Origin: Calonectria ilicicola | Taxonomy: Eukaryota > Ascomycota > Sordariomycetes > Hypocreales > Nectriaceae | Length of the DNA stretch: 64,000 bases | Direction of reading: 5' to 3' | Assembly: GCA_020809705.1 (NCBI GenBank) | Contig: CP085835.1 | Location: 806,001 to 870,000 of the forward strand | Shown here: one piece after another, positions 23,172 to 33,269 of the stretch | Layout: each line of letters starts with the position of its first letter | How positions within the stretch are numbered: position 1 is the first letter of the stretch | The notes under the pieces: model-generated | Databases searched by the model: none | Seen by the model: only the letters and a program-made list of their open reading frames with translations | What the model was told of the DNA's origin: nothing | Program-made: the position numbers and the translations under genes

Positions 23172-24256
23172 CTAAAGCTTTGACTCAGGTCTCATGTTGG
23201 CATCTGTAAGTGGCGTTGATTCGCGATCCAGCTTCTCGTCTGGCCATAGCGGTCGCGAGTCAAAGCCGAATTGGAGAACGTCTGGGCGTTTATAATGTCC
23301 CATAGCGTCCAACCAGACCTTGACTGGTCGAAGCTGCGACAGGTCAACCACTGCAGACAATAGCTTTTCCTCAGAACCAGTATGGGGGCCTGCGAGGAAT
23401 CCGCAGAAAGGATGGATGATCGATGACCAACCGCCTCCTGCTTTTACGAGATCTTGTGGACCTAAATTCTCGTCCATCCATCGTAAGCAAGCCTCATCGA
23501 CATAGTTTGATGCGCTAATGGCAAAGACCTGTGCTGTGATGGCATGTGTCTTCATCATAGCCTCGATTTGGGCATCTGCCGTATCCTCGAAACCAGGCAT
23601 TACTGACAGAGCAGGCCATGCACCGGCGTGGATGTGCTCATTCTGAGTAATGAGCGCCTGGCGAGCACCATTCATGGTATGCTCCCAGCAGCAAAGACCG
23701 CCGAGGTTGTACGCACGGCCTGATGCCTTAGGTCTATAGACGCGGAGAGTATGCCCGCCTCCCTGCGCCCAGACCAAGCGCTCGCTGAGCGTTGGCTGTA
23801 GCTTGCGGTGCACGCCCAGCAAGGTACCATCGGAGTCGATGTTGACCTGCGAGGCGAAGATGGTATAACCGTCGGGTATGCGTTCGGAGACTCCAAGGCT
23901 GATCGTTACCCCCGCACTGCGGCAAGCCTCCGAGATGCGCTTAATCTCGTCGCCATTCTCGACATCAACGCTCTCGGCGGCGTATTTCGCAAGGGCATCA
24001 GTTTGTTTGATGGGAGCGTACAGGTGGGCCCAGTACTGCAAGACACTAGTGTTAGCGGCGATCTCAGCGTGGTGATGAGACAGGTGAGGTAGTTATTCAC
24101 TGGATAGCCGGGGATAAAGACTTCCGGAAAGACTAGGAGATCGATGTTCTCTTGACCAGCCTGCTCAATCAGCCTGATGACCTTTTGAGTGGTGGCCTCC
24201 TTGTCCATGTATACGGGTGCGGCATGGACCGCAGCAACGTTGATTTTGTGATCCAT
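23172..24256 (-). CDS. Nitrilase with peroxisomal PTS1 tail
   Basis: Carbon-nitrogen hydrolase of the aliphatic nitrilase/cyanide-hydratase branch, turning R-CN into acid or amide. Exons 24256-24101 and 24035-23172 give 339 aa. The catalytic triad is visible: E45 (VFPEVFIPGYP), K130 (GVHRKLQPT), C168 (GGLCCWEH). Length fits the family. The protein ends SKL, the canonical type 1 peroxisomal signal, which is not usual for the family (inference: peroxisomal matrix enzyme). No gene is recognised between it and the divergent cupin about 2 kb away, which also ends in a PTS1-like tripeptide. Nitrile substrate cannot be told from sequence. Confidence 0.94.
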
Positions 24257-26090
24257 GATGTCGTTTGAGGTGTTTGTTATTGTTGAAAGATGGAAGATTC
24301 AGCTGAAAGATTTCAGCTCGGCTGGGAGCTGTAAATCGTGCCCAGAAAGGAGAAAGGTCTGTGAGACATGCATTGCGACCCCGCTTTCTGACTGCGTGGC
24401 TTGATGACTGGTCACTCAATGAGTGCATCCCATAAAGTAGTTGTTCATAGCGAATGAGCTGATTTTCCATGGTTGAGGCATCATTTTGAGACATTCAAGG
24501 CTGTAGGTATTGGCAATATCAAGTTGCGAGTCTTAACTTACAAGGAAAGTTTAAAAGGGTAGCATTCCCGATCTACCCCAGTTTGTATCTGCATACAGCT
24601 GCCTATTTTGTATGCAGAGGTACAGGGGGCAATTGTGCAACCCAACATGACGTGGTATTCATAAATATGGTTGCATTAAACTTGCACAGAATCAGAATCC
24701 ACTTGTGCATCGGACTGTACAATCTTGAAGGTGGATCGACTTGTGGAGCCTATTGTTTCCCCAAAAGCAAAACTGTACTCAATTTCCTACCCTATGCCTC
24801 GTCATCACAGTCCTGATTACACATCACGCATGTAAACCCAATCATGTTCCCTAGTTCGCAAACTATCCCATGTCGGGGAGACATCTATGTGTATCTTTGT
24901 GATGCAGCGCCACAATGATCTGCGCCACCAAAAGATATCGGCCTCATTCAGGTCCTTCGGAGTTTGATCGGCATGATAGTCCAAAGAGGCCGAATCATCG
25001 AAGATGAGCTCAACCAGTTGGATACCAAAGCTATCATACGTCCTGGCCAAATAACCATTGCGATTTCAACTTTTATCATTTTAATCTCGTAATTCAATCC
25101 TAGAAAGCCCTGCGCTAACTGATTCTCCCACACATTATCCTATAAAAGTGCTTCAGGCATCATTTAGAGCTCTAGAGGGTAGTCGTGTGATGGCAAATCT
25201 TAGGCTTGTTTCTCATAGTTATTATCCCTCTCCATTCTCTTCTTTGATTTCTATAAAATTTACTCTTCATTTTTCTTTTCTTCATCCATTCATCTTTTTG
25301 CTCGCTTTTTGCTGGACTTTTCTGAGGAGATACATACATTCATTACCCCTCCCCGGCACGCGCTCCGTGTGCCGAGCCTCTTGCCTCGAATCGTCCTAGC
25401 CCCCGACGGTACGCGGCTCCGACGGTTATGAGCTCCGACTCTCCGGGTCTTGGGGCCGACCTCACTCCGGGCTCGAAGTGAAAAGAAAAGCGGTGTGCGC
25501 CTTGAAATGGACCAATTACGTGTTTACTGACTTTCTTTTGTTTGGGCCTCTCTGCTTTGCGCACCATGGAGGTCAAGCACCGAACCTTCCGGGATCATTA
25601 CAAGGGACCAAGAGAGCGCAGACAGAGCAGAACAACAGGATTTTACGAATATTCAATTATCAATTTGAGTTATTCCATAACCTGTTGAAGACTACGTAGC
25701 AGCGCCGAGGATCGGAAGCAGGCTTGGTTCGAACAGCGCGTCAAGCCAAAGGCGTCAATATGAACGTCTAGTGAAAGAGGCGAAAGAGGTGAAAGTGATG
25801 GCGGCTGACGTGATTATCAACATGCCAGCTACGGCACACTTGGCGATAGCGGATGGTTCACGGCAGGGCACTCCGAGTTACGCCTCCAGCTTCGTAGACC
25901 ACGCAATGCCATAATCCAGAGTGCATCGTGGGGACAAAAAAAGCCATTTTTTGAATGCTAATCCTAATCTAGTAATATAATTCGCTATCACTGCCGGTAT
26001 TCTTTTCAGAACAAGGGGAAAACCCCTTTATTCCACGTAGAAGCTTTCCCCATTTGTCATAACCCTGCATAGAGATCGGGGATCGGGGAT
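24257..26090. other. Intergenic region with orphan promoter-like elements
   Basis: No gene recognised. A TATAAAAG at 25141 is followed by a strongly pyrimidine-rich plus-strand tract (about 25219-25315), as in fungal leaders, and a GC-rich island (about 25350-25470). An ATG in good context (GCACCATGG, 25565) opens only a 40-codon frame. Confidence 0.4.
25141..25148 (+). promoter_or_regulatory. TATA box without an obvious gene
   Basis: TATAAAAG is followed 70 nt later by a long CT-rich tract, the layout of an expressed fungal promoter, yet no convincing ORF follows. It could serve a non-coding RNA, or a leader exon of the cupin gene about 1.1 kb downstream. Confidence 0.35.
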
Positions 26091-26857
26091 GTGGATACCG
26101 GGACCGCATCCGAGATCTGGCCCGTATACCGAAATACAACCGAATGTGTCGGTCACGACCGAAGTATACCGCTGGCTCATATATTAGTTCGCGTTGTCTA
26201 TATCTTTCAAGTGCTGTTCAATTTACTCCGTATCTTATCAAACAATCAAAAGTGGGTTTCCCTGGACCACGTCAAGTCTGGCGCCGCTAACCTCACCACA
26301 GTGTCTGGCAAGCTCGTCCCTCTCACCGTCATCAAAGGCGCCGGCCACGAGTTCATTCCCCTCCCCAAGGGCGAGAACGCGACCACTGCCGACTTCCACT
26401 CCATCAGGACCAAGACCGAGTCCCCCGCCTACTTCACCTCTGGATTCTACAAGATCGAGGCTGGCCCTGAGCGACCCGCCCACTACAACTTTGAGGAGAC
26501 CAAGTATGTCCTTAGCGGTCAGATCGATGTTCTGGTATGTCAATTTCCGGCAGCTCTTTGGAGATAACGTTTACTGACAATTGCTTCGATTTAATAGGAC
26601 GAGGCTACTGGCATCCAGCACCACCTAGTCCCCGGTGACTTTGCTTTCTTCCACGTCGGATCCAAGGTCAAGGTTGGTTACCACTCACCCCCAACCGAAT
26701 TTCATGCTGCAGTATGCCTATAAATGGACTATCTAACATTCGTAACCAGTTCTCCACCAAGTCCGAGGGTTTCGCTTTCTACGCCGTCACCCGACCTGTC
26801 CGCAACCCCCACCCCAACCTACAGGGCCGTGAGGAGGACACCAAGTCCAGACTCTAA
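26091..26857 (+). CDS. EutQ-like cupin with PTS1-like tail, start uncertain
   Basis: Small single-domain cupin. Exons: up to 26534, 26598-26672, 26750-26857. Conserved sequence begins about VKSGAANLTT (26271) and runs through GHEFIPLPKGEN, FTSGFYKIEAGPERPAHYNFEETKYVLSGQ, HHLVPGDFAFFHVGSKVKF and FAFYAVTRP, matching the cupin beta-barrel of EutQ-type proteins with metal-ligand candidates H and E in the first motif. The only in-frame ATG is at 26091, but a TATA-like CATATATTA lies downstream of it at about 26177, so the true first codon may sit in an unseen upstream exon. The protein ends SRL, a PTS1-type tripeptide. Probable role: small-molecule or metal-binding enzyme in peroxisomes (inference). 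Confidence 0.8.
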
Positions 26858-28897
26858 AGAATTAATGGAAATGGAATGAGATACTCATTTCTATCTCCCG
26901 AGTGTATTGATATATGGTAATGCCTATTAAATGACAAGATGAGAACCTGGCCACGCCTTTTGCGTGAGCAACATGGTGCTACCGAAGGATGGTATGAATT
27001 ACTATACCGCACGCGGTACGCCTAGAATAAAATTACTTTATGAATTCAAATTTTTATCTTAAATTTTACTTCAACAATTATGAGACGGGACAAAATTCAA
27101 GTCCAGCACAGCAACTGTCAATTGGTTTTATGAAAGCTATGTGTGATCAATGATGCATGAAACTGGTTAGTGAATAATGAGATTATGATGAAAACGACAT
27201 CATAGATGAATTTACCGAATGCTCTTAAATAGGAATATCAATTCCAATCATTCAATGAGGCTGTGGTTGGTTGGTTGGGCTGGTAGCTTAAATCAAGTCA
27301 AATAGCGGTTCCAAAGATAGTCATAAAAGTCGTATGTAAAGGATGCCTGTTCTTAGCTAAAAAATGACTCTAAGGACAAATTTATCCTAGGGCTCCAACT
27401 AACCATAGGGTAGGCTGGGCGCAGTTGCCCAAGTGACTGCAACCGCGGTCAAAATACTTATCAAGGAAGGTAGAGGGAAGCGGAGAGGGTTCAAACTCAA
27501 GTAGATGATAAGATAGCTCGTGTTTTGGGTGAGGAACACATGGGTTTTTCTGTGAGCAACCGGAAATTGGAGATGATCCGAGAGAAGAAGAAGTGGGCTT
27601 TGTAATGCTTTTACCATTATTCAAAAACCCAGTTTACTCCCAAAGAAGCCTTGCCACAAATCTCGAAATATCTAACTCTCGAAATCGTTTCCTTATTTAG
27701 CCTATTTTACAGTCGGCTATGGACATGACAAGCTTGTCTTTCCAAGGCTTGTTCACATTCCCGACGTTGTGTTTCAGCTGAAGGGGGTGTGTTCCAGAAG
27801 TTGTGTGGCGATGTAGTAATGTCTAGCTCTAATTTATCAGATGATCCCCTATTCGCGAGCGACAACTTTCCACGCGACATTGTAGCAGACCATTTTTTTT
27901 CACCCTCATACCGTTCCAGGTCCCCGTCAGCCCCCCCCCAAAAAAGAAAGACATTTACTTACCCTGTAGTCGTCTTCTTCATTGTAGAAGTCGAGGTAGT
28001 TCTGATTTAAATCGGTTGTGGCTACTAGAGAGGTGAATCAACTGTTAGGTCGCTGTGATGCAGGTCGTTGAGAGCTCATATTACTTGTCGGGTAAGTGAA
28101 TCAGTTGTTGGTTTGCACTGAAGGTGTGTGCACTGTGGAGAAGTGTTGTCAAAGCGTTTGGTAAGGTTCTGGAGGTCCCCCTGATCTTCGCCGCCAAAGA
28201 GGCTTGGTAATTGTGTGTTTGGGCAATTTTTCCCCAATCAAACCAACACACAGCCCTGAACAAGAGAGGAGGTCGACGCTCTGTTCTCCTACGTCGCGAT
28301 AAGATCCAATTTTAAATTCCTGTTAGCACCAAAAGAATATGCATCATTTTGTCGCGGTCGTGCCACAGCTCGAGTAGCCGACGCAACTAGTGACCAAGCT
28401 GGCTTAACTTACGTTTGGTCCCTAAAATTTGAGCGGTCTGAGCTGAACGCCATCGTCTCTCCATGGTCATCACGCCAACCTGAATGAGAATAATTCCCCA
28501 ATAGCTTCTGGCTACATTTTATGATTTATTAAAGACAGATGATTGATGCATGTTTGACCCTACCACTTAAAGTTAGCCGATTATCATGAAATGAACGAAG
28601 GACCATAACGGTCGCAGTCGTACAGGAGCTGTTCGGCTAATCACATTGGCAAGCCGCATTTGCACGTTTCAACATCAACAAAGGTGCGTCCAAGAGCCCA
28701 ATGCTTGCGGTAGGACCATCGTTTCTGACTTTGTTGTAAATGATGGAATGCATATAAAAGATGATCTTCATCCCGCCTCAGTACAGAATACCCAACTGCG
28801 CCAACATCCACAACCACGTTATCACTTCACTCAACAAATAGTTAAGGCAATTCCTTTCATCCAAGAAACACTTTTCACAAGAAAATAAATCGCCACC
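26858..28897. other. Long intergenic region
   Basis: No gene recognised in 2 kb; it is AT-rich with homopolymer runs near 27893-27945. Its right end holds the HsbA-like gene promoter. Confidence 0.4.
28753..28760 (+). promoter_or_regulatory. TATA box of the HsbA-like gene
   Basis: TATAAAAG is 138 nt upstream of the ATG at 28898 and is followed by a CA-rich leader typical of strongly expressed fungal genes. Confidence 0.6.
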
Positions 28898-29437
28898 ATG
28901 AAGCTTACTATTCCATTCATCATTTTGTCCGCCATCTCCGGCACCTATTCCTCGGCTGTCGAACGAGATACGCCTATCGCACAGGTCCTTACCGACCTCA
29001 GTGCCAGCATCAACAAAGTGGACGCAGCCGCCAACTCCTTCAATGGAAATATTAAGCCTCTGCTCCGGGCTGTCGACAATGTCCAGTACACGATAAATAG
29101 GGGCCAAGTAACGGCCAATAACTGCCCGAACATTGACTTTGGTGATGCTGTCACACTCCTCCAGCCTCTCAAAAACCTTGACCAGAGCGTCAACACTCTT
29201 TTCAACGATATAAAGGGCCGCGTTCGCGATGTCCGCAAGGCTGGGCAGTGCAAGACTACTCGGACTAAGCTCAGTGGCATCAACAAGTCTTGCCGCAAAC
29301 TGGTTCAGACTACCCTTAACAAAGTCACTTCTGATTTTGCCAAGAGCATTGCTCAGCCATATATTGATGACATTAAAAGTATTCTTGCCAAATACCAAAC
29401 TCTTTTCTCAACCAAGAACTGCCCCGACCACAATTAG
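28898..29437 (+). CDS. HsbA-like hydrophobic surface-binding secreted protein
   Basis: Single exon, 179 aa. Residues 1-19 form a signal peptide (MKLTIPFIILSAISGTYSSA). The mature part, starting near AVERDTPIAQVLTDLSASINKV, is helical with the HsbA pattern: repeated amphipathic helices, VDAAANSFNG, a middle VTLLQPLKNLDQSVNTLF, a C-terminal KSIAQPYIDDIKSIL, and Cys at NNCPN, GQCKT, KSCRK and KNCPD. HsbA/Mp1-type proteins bind hydrophobic surfaces or lipids outside the cell and can help recruit cutinases. No GPI signal is seen, so the protein is probably released. The context ACCATGA at the start is good. Confidence 0.85.
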   Translation: MKLTIPFIILSAISGTYSSAVERDTPIAQVLTDLSASINKVDAAANSFNGNIKPLLRAVDNVQYTINRGQVTANNCPNIDFGDAVTLLQPLKNLDQSVNTLFNDIKGRVRDVRKAGQCKTTRTKLSGINKSCRKLVQTTLNKVTSDFAKSIAQPYIDDIKSILAKYQTLFSTKNCPDHN

Positions 29438-30586
29438 TAAGATTGAGGGTGTTTTTGGGCATTTGGGAGCGTGAGCTGAGATCATTCCTGTTTGTCGTGT
29501 GTATATTATGTTTATCGGGATAATGGAAAAAGTTCTATTCTGTCTGCAGCGGGTTGTACCTATGATGACACAACACTCTTGACCCGGTCTGCCCCCCTGA
29601 AAAAGCAAAGGAGGAGGAAAAGTGTTAGTTAAGTCATTAGGTGCTATTATGAATTTAAAGATTTGTTAAACGTACATTGTTAATGTGTGGGATTCTCCAC
29701 CTTGCTACAACAAAATTTTCTACGTCGCGGGGTCACGAGTTGGACATATTGGAGCCCTTCAAACTATTGAGTCTGGAAAACAAGTGGGGGTTGTATTTCC
29801 GCACAAATGTTTCTGCCAGCCCATTTAACGAAGATATATATCTAGGACAGGGCGAAAGAGACGCGTCTAATATATCGGCCAAGTCGTGAAGGCTGGAGAT
29901 CAATTTAATGAGTTTAGTTTGGTAACATCAAGCGCGCTGAAGATGGTGTGGGAGACGTGTTAGATGTGTTTACGAGAAGCAAAAGAGCGAGCATCAGTGT
30001 ACAACAGAGCTGTGGATAATGCAAATTCCATGGAATTGGCTATCCATCGCTGATATCTTCCTTCGGACAGTCTTTACCCGGCCCACTGGGCAGGCTGCGG
30101 TATTGATGGCAGCGCTTATCACGGTGCTTCGATGGATCTTGTATGGGGCAAGGGAAACCAAATCCGTACGAAAACGAATTTGTGGGAAGTGTTGTGGGTG
30201 TTAGGGAAGAGTGGCGGCCGAAGGAAGCGGACTCTTGAGACCGGATGAGGCGAAAGCTACGGTTTCGATGAAACATCGGAGTCTTCTTGAAAAATAGGCT
30301 GAGTATGCAGTGGGTGGCTTGGAAGTCTCTCTGTCACGTAAGATGCTGGAGGATAAGTTTCTGGACCAGTGTGGAACAATTTTTAAGGACAGAGCAGAGT
30401 GTGTGAGTAAAGCGTTGAGGTATATTGAAAGCGTACAAGATATCAGTACTCTGACTGGTCAAGTATGGTGATAATCAATGAATTAGACCTTTGTTACCAG
30501 CCTCCCCTCCAGTTCTGAAACAAACAAGTCCAAGTCGCGTCCTTATTTCCAAGTGGGGCTGCAGTAATTCTTGATGTCGGTGATCT
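29438..30586. other. Intergenic region
   Basis: Convergent gap of 1.15 kb with no recognised gene. Confidence 0.4.
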
Positions 30587-30838
30587 TTAAGGGAGTAGTG
30601 GATTAAGACCGATGACAGCGCATCCATGCTGACAAGCTCCAAAGGCCGTGTTGCATGCCACGACTGTAGCCGGTGCAGTTGCACCTAGGGTCGCGCCCCA
30701 GGTTGCTCCTGCTGCAGTATAGCAGGCCATGACAACGGCCGAGCACCCGGCTTGGCATATTCCGTAGGACACAGGGCCAGCGAAAACCGAAATAGCGCCC
30801 ATGGTGGTGGCGACTGCGATGATGCAGGACAGCTTCAT
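30587..30838 (-). CDS. Small secreted Cys-rich Ala/Gly protein
   Basis: 83 aa from the ATG at 30838 (an upstream in-frame ATG at 30880 would add 14 non-signal residues). Residues 1-21 form a signal peptide ending VFAGP. The mature part has six cysteines in mirror-symmetric spacing: C28-x3-C32-x6-C39-x22-C62-x6-C69-x3-C73. The linker between the halves is GATWGATLGATAPAT, so two Ala-rich helices may be stapled as a hairpin. Similar small proteins in fungi are labelled zygote-specific-like or small cysteine-rich secreted; none has an assigned function I can rely on. A TATA box lies about 145 nt upstream. Confidence 0.8.
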   Translation of the reverse strand: MKLSCIIAVATTMGAISVFAGPVSYGICQAGCSAVVMACYTAAGATWGATLGATAPATVVACNTAFGACQHGCAVIGLNPLLP

Positions 30839-31529
30839 GTTGATGTAGATCTTGGATGGAGTGTGATGTTGAGAATGCAAAAGTGTTGCTTTGATGATGA
30901 GTGGTTAAGGTTGAGCTTCGGAGAATGTTGAGAAAGGCAATGGATTGGAACTGGTCAGACTGCCCTCTGCTGCAATGTAGCGTTATATAGAGGGGGCGGT
31001 TGATGGGAAATTTGCCACCGTATAATTGGATAGAAGATGGGGTACCATTGACTTTATGGGCTATGATTCGCTACATCATTTCGCTGACGTAGTTCGGAGG
31101 CCTACCACAGTCCGGAGGCATACCACACTCAAGAGGATAAGAAGTTTGGAGCACTATCGAGAACGCATCTCAAAGAGTAAAGGATTTATTTGCAATATAC
31201 ACCAAAAATCCCATTGATATTATCTTTTCCTGATGTGTTATTGCCTGTAGGGCATGCTATGCCAAACACGAGGTTATCTTTTTTGGTCTCGGGTTTTCCC
31301 GTTAACTGCCTACGCTTCCCGACTTTGCAAAACTTTGCATCCGCAGCAGTATCCTCTCCTAGCTCGGTCACTGTCAAAAGCTGGGTATGAGCCTTATTGT
31401 GTGTATTTCACTGTTCTTGACTCCAAGTCGATATACATTGTTACCTTTTCAGAGTCGCAACCGGGTGTTCAATTTCCCTAGCAAAATGGGCGATGCGCAC
31501 ATCAAACAACCAGGAATGGTCTGACATCA
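30839..31529. other. Intergenic region
   Basis: Promoter of the small Cys-rich gene at its left end; no gene recognised in the rest. Confidence 0.4.
30983..30989 (-). promoter_or_regulatory. TATA box of the small Cys-rich gene
   Basis: TATATAA on the minus strand, about 145 nt before the ATG at 30838. Confidence 0.5.
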
Positions 31530-31928
31530 ATGGATAAAAAGCCTTTCACGAAGCGCAAACATATGATTGAGGTGTTTACAGGCTGTAATGCCCCCCCGAA
31601 GGCAATTGAAGGCATCACTGACGATTGGAGGATGGGGTCATATGAGCCAAAATGTCCACCCAACACCGGAAACCTCCCTCTCAACTCGATTTCCGGGTCA
31701 TTAGCTAGCTTCGAGGATGCTTCTAGAATAGAAGAAGGACTTAATTTCATTCTACAACTTTATGAAGCTGCAGAGACTCGCAATATACCTCGGGATGGCG
31801 ACATGGCAATGCGGCAGGTGATAATGATTTTGATCTTATTACTGGTTCTACATATCTGTGGCTCTGACCTTTGTCTTGGATACGGAATGGCACCGCAATG
31901 TGATTACTGCGGGCACGGCTATCTATAA
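31530..31928 (+). CDS. Uncertain 132-codon ORF
   Basis: Begins MDKKPFTKRK and ends with a hydrophobic stretch (RQVIMILILLLVLHICG) and CDYCGHGYL. It resembles no family I know and ends 9 nt before the stop of the convergent methyltransferase gene. It could be chance; I list it only because the frame is open for 400 nt. Confidence 0.2.
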   Translation: MDKKPFTKRKHMIEVFTGCNAPPKAIEGITDDWRMGSYEPKCPPNTGNLPLNSISGSLASFEDASRIEEGLNFILQLYEAAETRNIPRDGDMAMRQVIMILILLLVLHICGSDLCLGYGMAPQCDYCGHGYL

Positions 31929-31937
31929 ATGCCTTGT

Positions 31938-32807
31938 CTACTTTCTAACTGCAATAAAGAAAAGGCGGGGAAATTTATATAGGACCTTTCCATCGACCGA
32001 TGAGGGATAAACCTTCTTTAGCTCCTTTAGATACTCAGCGAGGAACTGCTCCTTTTCGGTGGCAGGTAGAGGATCAACAAAAGGCTTTAAGCCAGTTCCC
32101 TTGACCCATTCCACAATATCTTGGTGGCTGTTCAATACGTGCTGATACTCTGTCTGCCAAATGTTGACGCTCTCGCAATAAGGACTGATCTCGTCATAGA
32201 GTTGCTGAGGGGTCTGGAGTTCGCCTCGTCCCGGCGTGGCACCGTTGTAAAATTTAGTCCACGGGCCTTCGGAAGCAACCTTTGTCATAGTCTCATGAGA
32301 TGGTTCAGGGAGAGTGTTTGGCACTTGGAATGCAAAGACACTTCCTGGAGACTGAGACTGGATGAATCGCGTCACGACGGCAATGCGCTGATCAGCCGGG
32401 ACCCAATGTAACACGGCGTTGCTAAAGTACAAGTCTACGGGTTCCTTGTGTTCGTATGTGGACAAATCAGCCACGGCGAAATCCAATTGAGGCACCGCAG
32501 CCTGTGCCTTTTTGATCATATCCGGCGAGGAATCGATTCCCGAGATCTTGGCGTCGGGATAGCGGTCCAGCAGAACTTGGGTCGAGTTTCCAGGCCCGCA
32601 CCCGAGATCCACAATGCATCTTGGGGAGACGATGGGAACCTGGGAAAGAAGATCCTGTGCTGGTCGCGTGCGCTCATTGCCAAACTTCAAGTATTGGGCT
32701 GAGCTCCAATCCTTTGCTTTGGAGCTGGTGGCGCTGTAGTGGCGCAATTGTGGGCGGCCGGCCTTGGCACAAGCACCAATCGCTTCAACTGCAGTTTTGC
32801 CAAGCAT
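31938..32807 (-). CDS. Trans-aconitate 2-methyltransferase-like SAM methyltransferase
   Basis: Single exon, 289 aa. Class I SAM-dependent methyltransferase: motif I IVDLGCGPGNST (about residues 65-76), then ISGIDSSPDMI and FAVADLSTY, then LYFSNAVLHWV, which is typical of the Tam/trans-aconitate methyltransferase group. The later VNIWQTEYQHVL, VEWVKGTGLKPF and FLAEYLKELKKVY also match that group. The N-terminus (MLGKTAVEAIGA, then GRPQLRHYSATSSK) is basic, lacks acids apart from one Glu, and ends in the RHYSA pattern of mitochondrial presequences, so matrix location is likely (inference). Suggested reaction: methyl esterification of trans-aconitate, a by-product of the TCA cycle. Confidence 0.9.
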   Translation of the reverse strand: MLGKTAVEAIGACAKAGRPQLRHYSATSSKAKDWSSAQYLKFGNERTRPAQDLLSQVPIVSPRCIVDLGCGPGNSTQVLLDRYPDAKISGIDSSPDMIKKAQAAVPQLDFAVADLSTYEHKEPVDLYFSNAVLHWVPADQRIAVVTRFIQSQSPGSVFAFQVPNTLPEPSHETMTKVASEGPWTKFYNGATPGRGELQTPQQLYDEISPYCESVNIWQTEYQHVLNSHQDIVEWVKGTGLKPFVDPLPATEKEQFLAEYLKELKKVYPSSVDGKVLYKFPRLFFIAVRK

Positions 32808-33269
32808 TGTCTATCCGAATTTTCTGAATTTGAGTTGCCGATGAAAGAAATGTGGTGAGTTGGTTCAACGAGGCGAAAAATTGATCAACAGGTTACAAAT
32901 TTTAATATTTAATACATTTTCAGTACCTTGTTACAACCAAGGCTCTCGACCGGATTTCCGAGATTGGGCCGAGCTGTTCGGACTTCCGCACATACACAGT
33001 TTCCACCATCAGCGTCTTACGTTAGGGATGAGCATTTCTAAAATCCGCCCGAAATATCCGCTTTCGCATTTTGGTGCGAGATCGGGAATCATTGAGTGAG
33101 GCTTCCTTTACCGAAGTGAAGTCTTTTAATGGTAACACAGGTTTGACTGATAATTAGTGTTGCCATGTCTGAAGGCATAAATTCTGTAATCAGGGTTAAA
33201 ATCTATGAAACATCCCTGATCATTAACTCTTTTATTCTGGTTAGGCTGGCTCATTCCCCCCTCTGAAAA
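32808..33269. other. Intergenic region
   Basis: 462 nt between two minus-strand genes; promoter of the methyltransferase; nothing else seen. Confidence 0.4.
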
